Assembly: GCA_009602735.1 (NCBI GenBank)
Contig: WELA01003918.1
Coordinates: forward strand, 30,440 to 94,439
Direction: 5' to 3'
Length of the DNA stretch: 64,000 nucleotides
Source of the DNA: Mesotaenium endlicherianum
Lineage: Eukaryota; Streptophyta; Zygnematophyceae; Zygnematales; Mesotaeniaceae
Shown here piece after piece: positions 32,190-44,370 of the stretch (position 1 is the first letter of the stretch; each line of letters opens with the position of its first letter). The notes under the pieces are model-generated. The model was given only the letters and a program-made list of their open reading frames with translations, was not told where the DNA came from and ran no database searches. Position numbers and translations under genes: made by a program.

Positions 32190-33073
32190 ATTCATCTTTG
32201 GACAAGTAATGCCAAGTGTGATAGTTAGATTGAGGAAGCTTGGATAGAGTTGCATGTGTTGAGCATGTGAGACGAGGCGTTGCATACAGAATTTGCAAGT
32301 TTAGATTAACGAGAGGTTATCCTCGCCATGGGCCGAGTGCACTATGTCGTTCACAAGCTTCAGCAGGCTGCAACTTCTATGTGAAGAGCCTTTGGCAGCA
32401 ATATTGACATCTCACGTATACCTTCTATTCCCAAACCTTGGGTATGACACTGTGTGCTTCTTTTGTTTGTCACATTGATGTGTGCTTGGAGGGTTTAGGG
32501 TCTGTATCTTGTTCTTGAATGCTATGTATGAGGCGGTGCTTTTGTGGTACTCGTTAGGATCATGGGAGCTTGGGACTTAAGTGCTTAATGACTTAGTGAG
32601 TGTGTCGAGATTCATGGATACGGATCTTATATGATTGCTGACTTAGGTTAAGTCAATCTGTTGGATTGTTTGACCTTGTGAACGCAAAATGTGTTGAGAA
32701 GGATTTAATAAAGTTAAGTTTATTGACACAAGGCCTTATACCATTGACTCTCTTTTGTTTTGCATGTCTTGTAAGAGGTTTTAGGTTTGTAAACAAATGC
32801 GGTCAATGAGGACTTTGTGTGCTTAAGTTGAATGAGCTCTAAATGTTGCCATGCTTGGTGCTTGGCATGTCTTAGTATGTGATTGTGGCTTGTCGAAGCT
32901 AACGAGTAATTTAGATAGATAAGTGTATCAAAACTTAGGTCTGTACGGTGTGTTGACTGCTGTATGTGAAGTTAACGTGGATAATAGAGGGGGTTTGACT
33001 ACTTGCCTTAGGTCCAATTGGCTAAATGCTTTTGGTTGCCATCTGTACACTTGGTCAAGTGTAAGAAGGTCCG
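32190..33073 (+). mobile_element. Truncated family B interior B3, left part
   Basis: Non-coding sequence matching B2 from about 9080 onward (shared GTGTTGAGC, AAGCTTCAGCAGGCTGCAAC, GTCTGTACGGTGTGTTGACT). No B LTR is present on the left. C2 inserted at 33074 with target duplication GTCCG (33069-33073). B3 continues at 39206. Confidence 0.75.
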
Positions 33074-33810
33074 TGTAAGGTCATAGGTTTATAAAGTGCA
33101 TTTTGAGTTTCATAAAAGTATGTTTTGATTATATAGTAGTGTATAGTGCATTTTTGTGGTCATTTTGATATAAAGTTCATCGAATTTGGTCAAGTATTGA
33201 GAGAGTTACGGATTTCTGAAGTTTAATTAGTTTTGAGGTCGGTTGACGACTGTCCTTAATTCGCTCGCGGTGAGCGCGAACGTCGGATTGACCGACAGCG
33301 TCGAGCGATCTGGCCCGTTAGTGTGAACTCGAACCTTCACGTAAGTTTGGCTGACGCGGAGTGCCGACTAGGTCGATTTACCTAGAAGTTTCGGTTTAGC
33401 CTAGCGCGTCTAAGATAGAATATTCTAGTAATGTCGATGCATGTAAATGGATGGCAATTTGGCCCGACACGTCAGATTAGACTGATCTGGCTCACTCACG
33501 AATATTCTGGAAGGGACGATTTGACGAATACTTAAGAAAATCCGTAGCTTCCTCTTAGAGAGGAGCACTAAGGCAGAAAATTATAACTTCTTTGTTTCTT
33601 ATCAATTTTCACTTTTGTAAATTTCTATGGGTTTGTAATGACAAGGCCTTCCATCCTACATCATTTGTGAGCAGTTTCTTGCTACTCAAAATGTTGAGTA
33701 TTTTTCCTAAGCTTTGTTAGTGATATGCCGCTGCACTCTCTAGTATGATTGCAACTAGTTTCTTTCCTCGTGAGAAACTACGCTTCCACTAGGGCACTCT
33801 GCCCCTTTCA
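33074..33810 (+). repeat. 5' LTR of C2
   Basis: 737 bp, TGTAAGGTCATAGG...GCCCCTTTCA, followed two bases later by the PBS. Contains ACCGACAGCGTCGAGCGATC and a long AT-rich 5' part. Confidence 0.95.
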
Positions 33811-33812
33811 TC

Positions 33813-33824
33813 TGGTATTGGAGC
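33813..33824 (+). other. Primer-binding site of C2
   Basis: TGGTATTGGAGC, two bases after the LTR; Met-tRNA type with two differences from TGGTATCAGAGC. Confidence 0.88.
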
Positions 33825-33847
33825 TGGGCTTGTTTGCATATTATATT

Positions 33848-34879
33848 ATGGAGTCGCAGCCGGCAGCTGGAGGAGGCGAACATGCCGAGCATGTTGAGCG
33901 CGCGAGGCAGCAGGCAGCACCAACAACGACCAGAGAGCAACAAGAGATGCAGGCGATGCTAGGGCAAATGGCAAATGCAATTGGAGGAGAAGTCTACACC
34001 CAGTTTCAACAAAATATGTGCGCGGAGGTGGAGAGAATGGTGCGAGTTGTTATGGGGAACGCCGCTTCGAGAAGTTCGGCACCTGCACCTGTTGTGCCAC
34101 TGATTTATGTTAACCCAGTGGTGCAACCAGTTATTCCACCCGCATCAGTAGTGCGTGCGCCTAAGCCTGAAGTTTATACTGGAGAGCGTGGATCGCCGCC
34201 TGTTCATCAATGGATTTTTAAAGTGAAGAAGTTTATGGAATATTCTGCGCACACGCCCGACAGGCAAGTCGCCTTTGTCATAATTTTGCTGCAGAAGAGT
34301 GCTGGAGCTTGGTATGAACAAGAAGAGCAGCTGTTTGGAGTTCCTGCTTCTGTTGATCAGCTATTTGAAGGCTTGAAGAGGCAATTTCAACCTAATGCAC
34401 CCGAGGCTACTGCTCGAGATCTACTGGTGCGCCTTCGTCAACGAGGAAGCGTTCAAGAGTATGTTTTGCGCTTCAATGAGCTGGTGCTTCAATGTCCATC
34501 CATGCACAAGTCGGAGATGATGGACAAGTTCAAGAGGGGACTCAAGCCAACTGTGGCCAAGGAAGTGGCGCTCAAGGACTCTACCAGTCTTGGAGAAATG
34601 ATGGCATTGGCAACAAGGGTCGACGCTGTGGAGTATAGTCAAAGGCAGTGGGGCAGCCACAACTTTGGAGGATATCGACACTTTGGATCTCAAGCGCCAA
34701 GCACGAGTGGACAAGGTCCAGTACCTATGGAGTTGGGACTTGTTCATAACTAGCGCAGTCAACAGAATTTCAAGCCGAGAGGACCCTGTTATAATTGTGG
34801 CAAGCTTGGACATCTGGCTCGAGACTGTCATGTGAAGGCGAAGCAACCTCAACAGCAGGAAAAAGGAGGACGCCAGTAG
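33848..34879 (+). pseudogene. Family C gag, element C2 (one in-frame stop)
   Basis: ATG at 33848 (MESQPAAGGGEHAEHVERAR), 24 bases after the PBS. The frame is also open upstream into the LTR, but this ATG is conserved in C1. N-terminal Gln-rich part, then the gag capsid-like domain (~residues 95-255: PEVYTGERGSPPVHQWIFKV, SAGAWYEQEEQLFG, SVQEYVLRFNELVLQCPSM). TAG at 34751-34753 stops it. Beyond the stop, in the same frame, come the CCHC knuckle [14 protein letters not shown] (34787-34828) and a final TAG at 34877-34879. C1 has a sense codon at the first stop, so the stop is a recent lesion or, less likely, read through. Pol is in the -1 frame and overlaps the end. Confidence 0.9.
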
Positions 34880-37800
34880 GGGTGTCTACTGGCGTGAAGA
34901 CGAGAACTCACAAGGAGGTTATCCCCAGGGGCCTGCCGAGAAGCGAAAGACGAGACGTTGACAAGCCTATCATCGTGGAAGGAGTGGTCGACGGCAACAA
35001 GGCAAAGTGTATGGTCGACAATGGCGCAAGTGCAAACTTTGTGCACAAGAAGCTGGTGAAAGAGTGGCAAATCCCTGTGCAGAAGCATTATGAGCCTAAG
35101 GAGGCAATTTTGGCGAATGGGCAGAAACTCAAGTGTGGTGCACCTACGGAAGCTATTCACGTGGAAGTAGCGGGGCACCAGAGTACTGAAGTTATGGAGC
35201 AGGCAGAGTTAGGTCACCATGAGGTGATATTGGGCCGACCATGGCTGAGGAAAGCCAACCCTCAAGTGCACTGGAGCACAGGACAAGTGAAAGTCCAAGG
35301 GCGTGATGGTCGAATGGAGACAGCGAAACAGGTGGAGGTAGATACGACCACAAGTAACTGTCTTCTGTCGAGCCTGCAAGTTAAGAAGCTATGCAGGGCG
35401 AATCAGGTGAAGGAGATGTACCTTGTTTCGGTGGCCCTGGCCAGGTCATCAGATGGAGCAAGCGTGAATCCTAACAGCCTGGGCGAATGTACATCGCCGG
35501 AGGAGCAAGTAGTGGTGTCTGATCCCCTTGCTCAGAAGGAGCAGAGCCCAACTGCTCAAGAGAAGAAGCCTGCTGAGATGCCTGCCCAAATTAAGGCGCT
35601 GTTGGAGGAGTTCAAGTGCGTATTTCCTGAGGAGCTACCTGCAGGATTACCTCCACAGAGAGCTATGGAGCACAAGATTGAGTTGGAACCAGGGAGCAAG
35701 CCACCAGTGAGACCCGCCTATCGACAATCGTTTGCGGAGTTGGATGAGTTAAAGAAGCAACTGACAGAGTTATTGGAGAAGGGATTCATCCGACCCAGCG
35801 AGTCTCCATTTGCAGCGCCAGTCTTATTTGTGAAGAAGAAGGATGGGACTATGAGGATGTGTGTCGACTACCGGGCACTCAACAAGGTCACCATCAAGAA
35901 CAGGTACCCACTTCCACGAGTGGACGAGTTGATTGACAGGCTTGTCGGGGCGAAGTATTTCTCGAAGATCGATTTGAGGAGTGGCTATCACCAGGTACGG
36001 ATTGCGGAAGGAGACGTTCAGAAGACTGCTTTCAGAACTCGCTATGGTTTGTTCGAGTTCACAGTCATGCCTTTTGGATTGACTAATGCACCTGCTACAT
36101 TCATGGGACTCATGAATAGTATCTTCAGACCCTACTTGGACCAGTTTGTGGTGGTATTTTTGGACGACATCCTGATCTATTCGAAGACCTTGGAAGAGCA
36201 TGTGGAGCATCTGAGGAAGGTGTTGGAGGTCTTGAGAGATCAAAAGCTGTATGGGAAGATGAGCAAGTGCGACTTCTGTCTCAAGGAGGTCGAGTTTCTT
36301 GGACACATAGTGGGAGCTGAAGGAGTCAAGGTGGAGCAGAAGAAGGTGCAAGCAGTCAGAGATTGGCCGGTACCTGCTGATATTCATCAACTCAGGAGTT
36401 TCCTCGGCATGGCGAATTATTATCGACGTTTCATTGAAGGATTTGCCAAGGTGTGTGCACCGCTCACGGACATGTTGAAGAAGCAGGAGAAGTGGCTATG
36501 GGGTGACAAGGAGCAGCAAGCCTTTGAGAAGATTAAGGAGCTGTTGACACAGGCACCTGTGTTGGCAATTGCCAGTCCAGAGCTTCCTTTCACCATCATC
36601 ACGGACGCATCAAACTTTGCAGTGGGAGCCATTCTTCTCCAGGACCAGGGCAAAGGATTGCAGCCTGTGGCATATGAGAGCAGGAAGTTGAGTCCTGCTG
36701 AGCAGAACTATGCAGCACACGAGCGGGAGATGTTGGCTATTATCCAGGCTTTGAGGATTTGGCGATGTTATGTGGACGGCCGGAAGGTGTTCATCAAGAC
36801 CGACCACAAGAGCTTGGAGAAGTTTATGACGCAGCCAACGTTGACACCAAGACAGGCAAGGTGGATGGAGTTTCTGCAACAGTTCGACCACAAGATTGAG
36901 TACTTACCTGGGAAGATCAACCCTGCAGACGCTTTATCCAGGAGGTGTGACCTTGCAGCTGTCTCAGTCATCAAGGAGAATATGGACTTCAAGGAGAAGC
37001 TTCAGAGAGGTTATGAGGAGGACCCAGAGTTTGCTGATGGTGGAGCAGCTGAGTCCAACTCGAGTATGCAGAAGAAGGACGGCATATGGTATTATGGTGA
37101 TTCCAAGAGAGTGGTGGTACCTGACATCAAGGAGCTACGAGACTTACTACTTGCGGAGCATCATGACTGCTTATATGCTGGACACTTTGGAAGCGAGAAG
37201 ACGGCAAGCGTGCTGAAGCGGGAATACTACTGGAGAAATATGGACAAGGACATCGAGGAGTGGATCAGGAGTTGCGATGCGTGCCAGAGAAACAAGACAC
37301 CAAATCAAAAGAAGGGAGGTACATTGCAGCCCCTGCCTATTCCAGAGTATCCTTGGGAGCAGATTGCTATGGACTTCATCACATCGTTACCAGTCAGTGG
37401 TCAAGGGCACGATGCAGTATGGGTTGTGTCTGACAGACTCAGCAAGATGGCTCACTTCATTCCCATGAAGGAGACTTCTACGGCAGCAGATGTGGCACGG
37501 CTATTCTTTGATCATATTTTCAGGCTACATGGGTTGCCGAAGGTGATTGTTTCAGATCGGGATCCAAGGTTTACTAGCAACTTTTGGCGGTCATTGTTTA
37601 CTTTGATGGGGACCAAGTTGAGTATGAGCACTTCCTATCACCCTCAGACAGACGGGCAGAGTGAGAGGCTCAACAGAACTCTGCAAGAGGTGCTCAGGAG
37701 TTTCACTATGGAGGACCCTTCAGAGTGGGACAAGAAGCTGCCAGGATTGGAGTTTGCCTACAACAACAGCATGCAGGGATCGACCAAGCAGTCACCATTC

Positions 37801-38469
37801 ACCATGGTTTATGGAAGAGAAGTATATCATCCAGGGAACATCTTGTTGGAGAAGGCCAAAGAGACTCAGGTTCCTACTACACAAGCGTTTATGGAGCAGA
37901 TGGCGAAGACTTGGGATATGGCGAAGACGTGTATTCGGAAGGCACAGGAGGAACAGGTCAAGCATGCTAACAGGCACAGGAAGGAAGTGACATTCCATGT
38001 GGGCGACAAAGTACTCTTGTCGACAGAGAACCTACATTTCACAGGCAAGAGGAAACTGCGGGCACGGTTTACAGGTCCCTTTGTGGTGCTCAAGCAGGTT
38101 AATACAGTGACCTACAAGTTGGAACTTCCTTCAGGATGGCGTATCCATGATGTGTTCCATGTCAATTGTTTGCGGCCATACGTTGACCCGAATGAAGGAC
38201 ATCCAGGACGACTACCTACACCGCCACCACCGGTCGAGATCGATGATGTATTGGAGTATGAAGTGAAGGCGATTGTCGACGATCGACGAGTCAAGCGAGG
38301 TCAACGACTTGTTCAAGAGTATCTGGTCAAGTGGAAGGGCTACCCTGCGGACGACAACACTTGGGAGCCAAAATCCAACTTGACTCATTGTAAGAGTAAG
38401 TTGAAACGTTATCTGCAGAATGCGTCGAGGACGTCGCATCTTGAGGAGGGGGATGATGTAAGGTCATAG
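34795..38469 (+). CDS. Family C pol polyprotein, element C2
   Basis: Open frame of 1224 codons with no nearby ATG at its start, in the -1 frame relative to gag and overlapping it to 34879, so translation by frameshift is likely. Domains: retropepsin ([14 protein letters not shown], ~residue 72), RT ([11 protein letters not shown] ~352; [17 protein letters not shown]-like; [10 protein letters not shown] ~455), RNase H ([14 protein letters not shown] ~601), integrase HHCC finger (HHDC...CDACQRNK ~789-825), DDE core (MDFITS ~859, VSDRDPRF ~919, GQSERLNRT ~956) and C-terminal chromodomain ([12 protein letters not shown]...[17 protein letters not shown], ~1155-1210). The last four codons run into the 3' LTR. 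All main catalytic motifs are present. The protease triad is D-N-G rather than D-S/T-G. Confidence 0.95.
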   Translation: MWQAWTSGSRLSCEGEATSTAGKRRTPVGVSTGVKTRTHKEVIPRGLPRSERRDVDKPIIVEGVVDGNKAKCMVDNGASANFVHKKLVKEWQIPVQKHYEPKEAILANGQKLKCGAPTEAIHVEVAGHQSTEVMEQAELGHHEVILGRPWLRKANPQVHWSTGQVKVQGRDGRMETAKQVEVDTTTSNCLLSSLQVKKLCRANQVKEMYLVSVALARSSDGASVNPNSLGECTSPEEQVVVSDPLAQKEQSPTAQEKKPAEMPAQIKALLEEFKCVFPEELPAGLPPQRAMEHKIELEPGSKPPVRPAYRQSFAELDELKKQLTELLEKGFIRPSESPFAAPVLFVKKKDGTMRMCVDYRALNKVTIKNRYPLPRVDELIDRLVGAKYFSKIDLRSGYHQVRIAEGDVQKTAFRTRYGLFEFTVMPFGLTNAPATFMGLMNSIFRPYLDQFVVVFLDDILIYSKTLEEHVEHLRKVLEVLRDQKLYGKMSKCDFCLKEVEFLGHIVGAEGVKVEQKKVQAVRDWPVPADIHQLRSFLGMANYYRRFIEGFAKVCAPLTDMLKKQEKWLWGDKEQQAFEKIKELLTQAPVLAIASPELPFTIITDASNFAVGAILLQDQGKGLQPVAYESRKLSPAEQNYAAHEREMLAIIQALRIWRCYVDGRKVFIKTDHKSLEKFMTQPTLTPRQARWMEFLQQFDHKIEYLPGKINPADALSRRCDLAAVSVIKENMDFKEKLQRGYEEDPEFADGGAAESNSSMQKKDGIWYYGDSKRVVVPDIKELRDLLLAEHHDCLYAGHFGSEKTASVLKREYYWRNMDKDIEEWIRSCDACQRNKTPNQKKGGTLQPLPIPEYPWEQIAMDFITSLPVSGQGHDAVWVVSDRLSKMAHFIPMKETSTAADVARLFFDHIFRLHGLPKVIVSDRDPRFTSNFWRSLFTLMGTKLSMSTSYHPQTDGQSERLNRTLQEVLRSFTMEDPSEWDKKLPGLEFAYNNSMQGSTKQSPFTMVYGREVYHPGNILLEKAKETQVPTTQAFMEQMAKTWDMAKTCIRKAQEEQVKHANRHRKEVTFHVGDKVLLSTENLHFTGKRKLRARFTGPFVVLKQVNTVTYKLELPSGWRIHDVFHVNCLRPYVDPNEGHPGRLPTPPPPVEIDDVLEYEVKAIVDDRRVKRGQRLVQEYLVKWKGYPADDNTWEPKSNLTHCKSKLKRYLQNASRTSHLEEGDDVRS
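38441..38456 (+). promoter_or_regulatory. Purine tract of C2
   Basis: TTGAGGAGGGGGATGA immediately before the 3' LTR; also codes the end of pol. Same tract in CN (17465-17480, minus). Confidence 0.85.
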
Positions 38470-39200
38470 GTTTATAAAGTGCATTTTTGAGTTTCATAAA
38501 AGTATGTTTTGATTATATAGTAGTGTATAGTGCATTTTTGTGGTCATTTTGATATAAAGTTCATCGAATTTGGTCAAGTATTGAGAGAGTTACGGATTTC
38601 TGAAGTTTAATTAGTTTTGAGGTCGGTTGACGACTGTCCTTAATTTGCGGTGAGCGCGACCGTCGGATTGACCGACAGCGTCGAGCGATCTGGCCCGTTA
38701 GTGTGAACTCGAACCTTCACGTAAGTTCGGCTGACGCGGAGTGCCAACTAAGTCGATTTACCTAGAAGTTTTGGTTTAGCCTAGCGCGTCTAAGATAGAA
38801 TATTCTAGTAATGTCGATGCTTGAATGTGGACGTCAATTCGGCCCGACACGTCAAATTAGACTGATCTGGCTCACTCACGAATATTGTGGAAGGGACGAT
38901 TTGACGAACACTTAAGAAAATCCGTAGCTTCCTCCTAGAGAGGAGCATTTAGGCAGAAAATTATAAATAGGCATAATTTCTTTGTTTCTAATCAGTTTTC
39001 ACTTCTGTAAATTTCTACGGGTTTGTAATGACAAGGCCTTCCATCCTACATCATTTGTGAGCAGTTTCTTGCTACTCAAAATGTTGAGTATTTTTCCTAA
39101 GCTTTGTTAGTGATATGCCGCTGCACTCTCTAGTATGATTGCAACTAGTTCCTTTCCTCGTGAGTTACTACGCTTCCACTAGGGCACTCTGCCCCTTTCA
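38457..39200 (+). repeat. 3' LTR of C2
   Basis: 744 bp, nearly the same as 33074-33810. Followed by the GTCCG target duplication. Confidence 0.95.
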
Positions 39201-41223
39201 GTCCGTGTCTTCGTCATAGGGACAACATTGGCACATCAGCACTGTGCTAAGTTTCTATCAACCTCACAGCTAATTGAGCTCGCTAGAGGCGCATGCTAAG
39301 TAGCATGCAAGATGCGTTCATATATTGTCAGTGCATGAGATTTGCATCCCAGGTGCTAGAGGTTATGGATCGCCGTTAGCACATCGTAGAGCAGGTGTAA
39401 AGTGGGTCCTATTGTCATCAGATTCACTACGCACACCTAAGTATGGACAGAAGAAACCATCGACATTATGAACGTTCTCACAATGCATGGCTTGAATGAT
39501 CTTGTTCAGTCTGTTGCACAAACATTCTTTTTGCTATATTGGGGTTACAAAGCAAATATCTTACCAATGATTTTTGCACGCTGTTATTACTGGCTTGCTA
39601 TGTGGTTTCTGCAATAGCAATAAGCGCCATGTATGTGCCTCTAAAGAGGAACTTGGTTTTGAGCTATACTGAGTTCACCCATTTTCATTGGTTGAGTCTT
39701 GGTGATCCCAATGTTTGCCTTGCCCTCCCAAGAACTAAGTAAGATAGAGTCATCAGATCTTAAGTAGATTGATGCAGCTAGGGTGTGGTGTTTAAGACTC
39801 GTAACTTAGCTCATTGAAGGAACATACTTGCTTGTTGACTGTATGACAGATTGAGACCAACAAGCGGTGTGTGAAGCAATAGTGATATACAAGTTGAAGG
39901 AGGCAAAGGGGTTGGCATGCGGGATGCTGCCACGTGACGCTTCCCCACCTGTCCTCTGGGCAACTTTGGGCAGTATGGCCTGAAGGAAGAGACGTCTATA
40001 AACATTGTCACTGTGGTGGAGTTAGTTGTGCATTTTCTCCTTTCAGTTGGATAAGGGTTGGCTCTCACCTTTGGGTGGTGGTCATTGTGGTATGTCTTGC
40101 TAGGAATGACGAGTATGAGTCATTATATGTATGCGTTGGTAGAGTCAGCTAACCAAGCTACTCTTTGGTATTAGGTCAACTTGCTACTGGGCCTGGTTGC
40201 CTTTGTTTTGTAGCAAACTATCTACGCTCTCGACTGGGGGGTGTGATATGTTGGATTGCGCTTGGTTTATTCTTGATAGAGCTTTGTGTCTAAAGAGCCT
40301 CTGTATGGCAGTACGCCTCTCACTATACCACTCTAAGCATTGCTCTAGTCTTGAACAATATACTATTTTCTTGGTGGTGGGAGAGGACTTTCTTTCTCGC
40401 TAACTTTTGTGTTTGCAATTTGTTTTCTATCCTAATTCTCTTTTTGTTGCATCTTCTTCATCCGCCCATGCCTCCACCATTCTCTGTAATTGTCACTCTC
40501 TGTATGTTCTTATGATGTGAAGTTGTCATGGACTACGTATTTGTGTGTTTATGTGGTTAGACAGGTATTTAAGTTGAGAAGAGGGAGATGGGATGTGCAT
40601 TAAGAGTATTCAGTAACTGTGCTTGCGTGCATACTTAGCAAAAAGTGTATGTACGAACTCAGTTATACACTGCAGCATCCAATGTATGTACTGCATTAAC
40701 ATCAGGAGCATCAGTGAGTGACTGGTGCAAATTGTGAGTTGCAGTAACTGCTGGAGCAAGTATGCGTCCTAATCAAGTAAGTACATTGCAAAAAGTTAAC
40801 ATTGGGGTAGCGATGATATATGACGCATCAAAGAACTGCTTGAGGTGACCACTATTACATAAAACCATATGTTTCTTTGAACTCAGTGTACTCTACAAAT
40901 GTGGTTAATACTTGGAACATTCTTAGGCTCATTAACCTCATGCTACTAACCTTGCAAGGGCAATTGGTCTCCCTTTGTCTTCAGTACGTTGAATTTTGAG
41001 CAAGTACCTATAAGTTACATGAAGTTACTTGTGAGGAGTTTTCAAGATGTGAGCAAGGCTGGAGTCGAAGACCAGGATTAAAAGGAAAGGCATAGTTTAG
41101 TAGGCTAAGTTCTCATGATATTTTTCCAATGTTTTGAGCTCGAAAGGAGGCTGTCCGATTGGTGTCATGATAATTGCATGGTGTGGTGTCTTCTATTTGT
41201 TTCTTAATTGGAGGGACTATTAC
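39201..41223 (+). mobile_element. Truncated family B interior B3, right part
   Basis: Continues B3 after C2 (GTCCG at 39201-39205, then GTGTCTTCGTCATAGGGAC as at 9955). Collinear with B2 to about 12050, sharing GCCACGTGACGCTTCCCCAC, GGGAGATGGGATGTG and GGAGGGACTATT-type blocks. The purine tract and LTR end are absent. No supported ORF. Confidence 0.78.
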
Positions 41224-43098
41224 CACTAGATTTTTCGCCTATTGAACCAATTTGATCAATCTTACTAAGACAGTAGCACCAGATGCTGTATCAAGCAAAT
41301 TCTTGATTTTCGACAAAGCATACTTGTTCTTTACAGTCGGTTTAGTGTCCTGTAACCTACACATATTTTCATAACTGCCATTTTTCTACTTAACCAACAA
41401 GATGGATGCACCCTAAGGTGATAAACTGAGAGAAATGTATCCAGTCTCTGCTAATTTTCTAATTCGTATTTTCTTAATTCTTCACTCTCAACAAAAAACA
41501 AGCCATAATTGCATTGCCAAGGTGGCTGAATTCCAAGCACAAGCTTAAAACTCGTGACCTATCTCCTTCTTAGGTGGAAGGCCTGGAGGTATAGTAAAAA
41601 CATCAACATAGTGAGCAACAAAATTTTGCAGCAGTAGGGTGCTCCGGAGGGCTTACCTTTTTCTCAACCTTTTTGTAGGTTGAGAGGGTACCTCTTTGAG
41701 CAGCAAACAAATATTTTTGTCTTTCTTCTGGCTCCAGGTGTAGAATAACTCTATTGCGTTCAGCAGCTTGCATCCTCCTGAAAGCCTTTCATTTCCCTTC
41801 CTTTCCAATCCATACAGGACAAGAGGAGAAGCACTGGTGGGTGCCAAGTTTGTCTGCCCATCACTGGCTCCTCTCACTTGAACTGTACCTTTGGTCCAAC
41901 ACATTTCAGCTTGATGCATATTCAGCCAGGACCTTCCTAGCACGAGATCTCAAAAGCCAATGTTGAGTATCTCGAACGTGAGCGTTTCAGTTAGAACTTA
42001 GAATTGTACTGCCAAAACCTAACCGGACCTCAATAGGCTTGGTTATAATTCCTCCCGAGATACTTGAGGCATCTCCAATAAATTATTTTCAGTTCCTTTG
42101 GGTGACAGTAGGGAGCTTTAGCCGCTTAGCTAAGTCTTTATGGATAAAAGTTTGTGACGCTCCTCCGTTAACAAATGCCCTTACCTTCCTACTTGCAATC
42201 ATGCAATGCAGTAGAATACGGGGGACTGACTCTTCCTGATTTTTGAATTGTTCTCCTGACTTAGCAAAGAAATGTTAGATATCAGGTGGAACAAGATCAT
42301 CCAGAGTGTGCACTTCCGGAATATCTATATTGCCGATGGTCGCCTTTATGTGGTTGTCAGGCATGCATAGTGAATCCAGTTCAGCGGGGCTCATAACACT
42401 TGCTACAAGGGCAGCTAGCGATGACTCACCACCTCCAGCCTCCTCACAGTCAGTAGATTGGATTACTGACTGTTGTTGTCTTTTAAAGGCTGGTTCTTTC
42501 TTCCACCTTTGGTAGGTGTTTCTTAGGACACTGTTCCCGGTAGTGGCCTCTCTCTTGGCAATGATAGCAAATCAAGTTTGCTCAGGCTGGTTTTGGCTTA
42601 TTCCTACCACCACCTCTTCCAAAGCCTCTTTGAGAGTACCCACCTCTCTCTCTATACTGTATAGCATTGTACTCATACCCCGAGTACTCTTGCTCATCCA
42701 TGTGATCATTCTCAGCCTGGTCTCTTTGAATTGCATAGTAGGAATTATGTGGCTTTTTGACAATCTTAGCCACCAAAGCAGTACTCTGGCGCTTATGGTT
42801 GAACTATTGCTGATCCCAAGCATCAGTATTTCGGATCAAGTCAGCCAGCTTCTCATACTTCTTTTCAATAAAATGACTCAAGATCTCAGACTTCAAGCCA
42901 AACCAAAAGTATGGAAGTCTATACAGCTTCGGCAACGCATGCTGCTTCATCGTGTTTTCTTGAAACTCCTGCGCATACTCAGCAACTGAAATGGTCTTCT
43001 CGAGTAACAAGAAGATCATTGCATAGATTGCTTTCTCCATCTAATTGATGACATCGAATTTCTCATGCAACTGCTCAACAAACTCTTCCCATGTAGGG
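41224..43098 (-). pseudogene. Family A gag C-terminus to RT start, element A3
   Basis: Decayed minus-strand family A coding sequence. From right to left it holds the gag domain end (MEKAIYAMIFLLLEKTISVA), an RGG-rich stretch (SQRGFGRGGGR), the slippery heptamer at 42487-42481, protease region, RNA-binding linker (SWLNMHQAEMCW, SASPLVLYGLE) and RT start remnants to 41240. Many stops and frameshifts. It is cut on the left at the B3 junction and split on the right by the solo LTR at 43099. Confidence 0.85.
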
Positions 43099-43819
43099 TG
43101 TAATGAATCAGTACATTGGTTGACATAATATTCATTTAAATAATACAGTGAAATAAGTTCAGCCTGCTGAACTCTAGTTAATGGTCAGTCTGCTGGACTT
43201 TATATTTAATATCAATTTAATGACTCAGCCGGAAGTAGCAGGCTGGTGTCAGCTTAAGTCAGCTTGCTGACACATTCTTTGACAGCCAGCTGACTTCCGT
43301 ACTCGGTAGCAGCGAACTGCCTCGATATGCATCTAAGTGTGGTATGCTAGATAAATGGCCAGATGACATCCCTATGATGGATGGCGATTCGGGATGATGG
43401 GAGATGGCGGTGGATTTGGTTAACCGAGGTCCTACCAGCGTGGTTAACTCCCGGGTAGGCGGTGCCATCGCACTGGCCGTTGAACAGTAAACTCATTCCA
43501 TGTACATATGCTAGGCATTGCTCTCGAGTTCGGCATTCGGAAACGAGGCCAACTCCCCTTGTACAGCTTACTGAGAGAGATCTGAATCCAAGCGAGCAGC
43601 CATTGATACGCACTGTCTTCTAACCTTGCTTATGTATGAGTTTACTAATTTGCATTATTGATGCTAGTTTACTCGCATTTGACTTACGAGTATTATTCAC
43701 TGCTAGTGTATTGTCCTTTGCCGTTTAACCAGTTAACGGAAAATACCATAAAGATTACTTGCTGATATAAAGATCTTTATTAATTGTTAATCGCCTATTT
43801 GGTAAGTCGATTCATTTCA
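43099..43819 (+). repeat. Solo family A LTR in A3 gag
   Basis: 721 bp with a perfect target duplication TAGGG (43094-43098 and 43820-43824) inside gag coding sequence. No PBS or purine tract adjoins it, so it is a solo LTR. Confidence 0.95.
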
Positions 43820-44370
43820 TAGGGTCACCGAGTTGGTTAGCCTTACGCGCTCCTTCGTAGAAGAGCCACCTGTCTGCTACACTGCGTGTCAACAAAGCAC
43901 CGGTGTTCTTGATCTTTTCAGAGTCTTGCATGTCTAAACAATTCTCTAGCGACTGCTCATCATCACCTAGAAACTTTATCAGGTAATAATTTTTGTTCCC
44001 TTAGGGTCATAGTCTTGAGGTAGCTTTTGCTTTTGCCTACTAGGCCCCCTTGCCACCATTAGTAGTGTAAGATTCCACTTGATCCTTTTTGCGCAATATT
44101 GCCATCATACTCCTCTTGTCCTATTGGTGGGACTGATACATCATTGTCATCTGAGATCGCATTTGGACAAACAATGTACCCAAATTGACATTCTGAGGTG
44201 GCAATCCAGCCATAGCAGCAGCAGCAGCGTTCAATCGCTCAGCAGCAACTTCAACATTTCCTCTTACTGCTGCATTAGCAATTCCTCCTTCACTTGATTG
44301 TTTATTTATCTGGCTGGGAGGTACAGTAGTAGCTCCAGCAGGAGGTAGGTTTAAAAGGTTGGCCCTTTTT
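43820..44370 (-). pseudogene. Family A gag, N-terminal part, element A3
   Basis: Continues A3 gag to the right of the solo LTR: gag domain start, then AAAAMAGLPPQNVNLGTLFVQM and KRANLLNLPPAG. It ends where the A4 LTR begins. The gag N-terminus and A3 5' LTR are not found right of A4, so the junction is not a clean insertion. Confidence 0.8.

Larger units (their letters stand above)
33074..39200 (+). mobile_element. Family C element C2, nearly intact
   Basis: 6127-bp plus-strand chromovirus with LTRs 33074-33810 and 38457-39200, PBS, gag, one long pol ORF and a purine tract. Target duplication GTCCG is perfect (33069-33073 and 39201-39205). The main visible defect is a TAG in gag at 34751. 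The LTRs differ by a few changes, including a small indel (CGCTCGCGG against TGCGG), so it is not brand new but is the youngest-looking C element here. Confidence 0.95.

Noticed and set aside
33749-33847. Longer gag start for C2 inside the LTR
   Set aside because: The frame is open there, but it crosses the LTR end and PBS. The ATG at 33848 after the PBS is conserved in C1.
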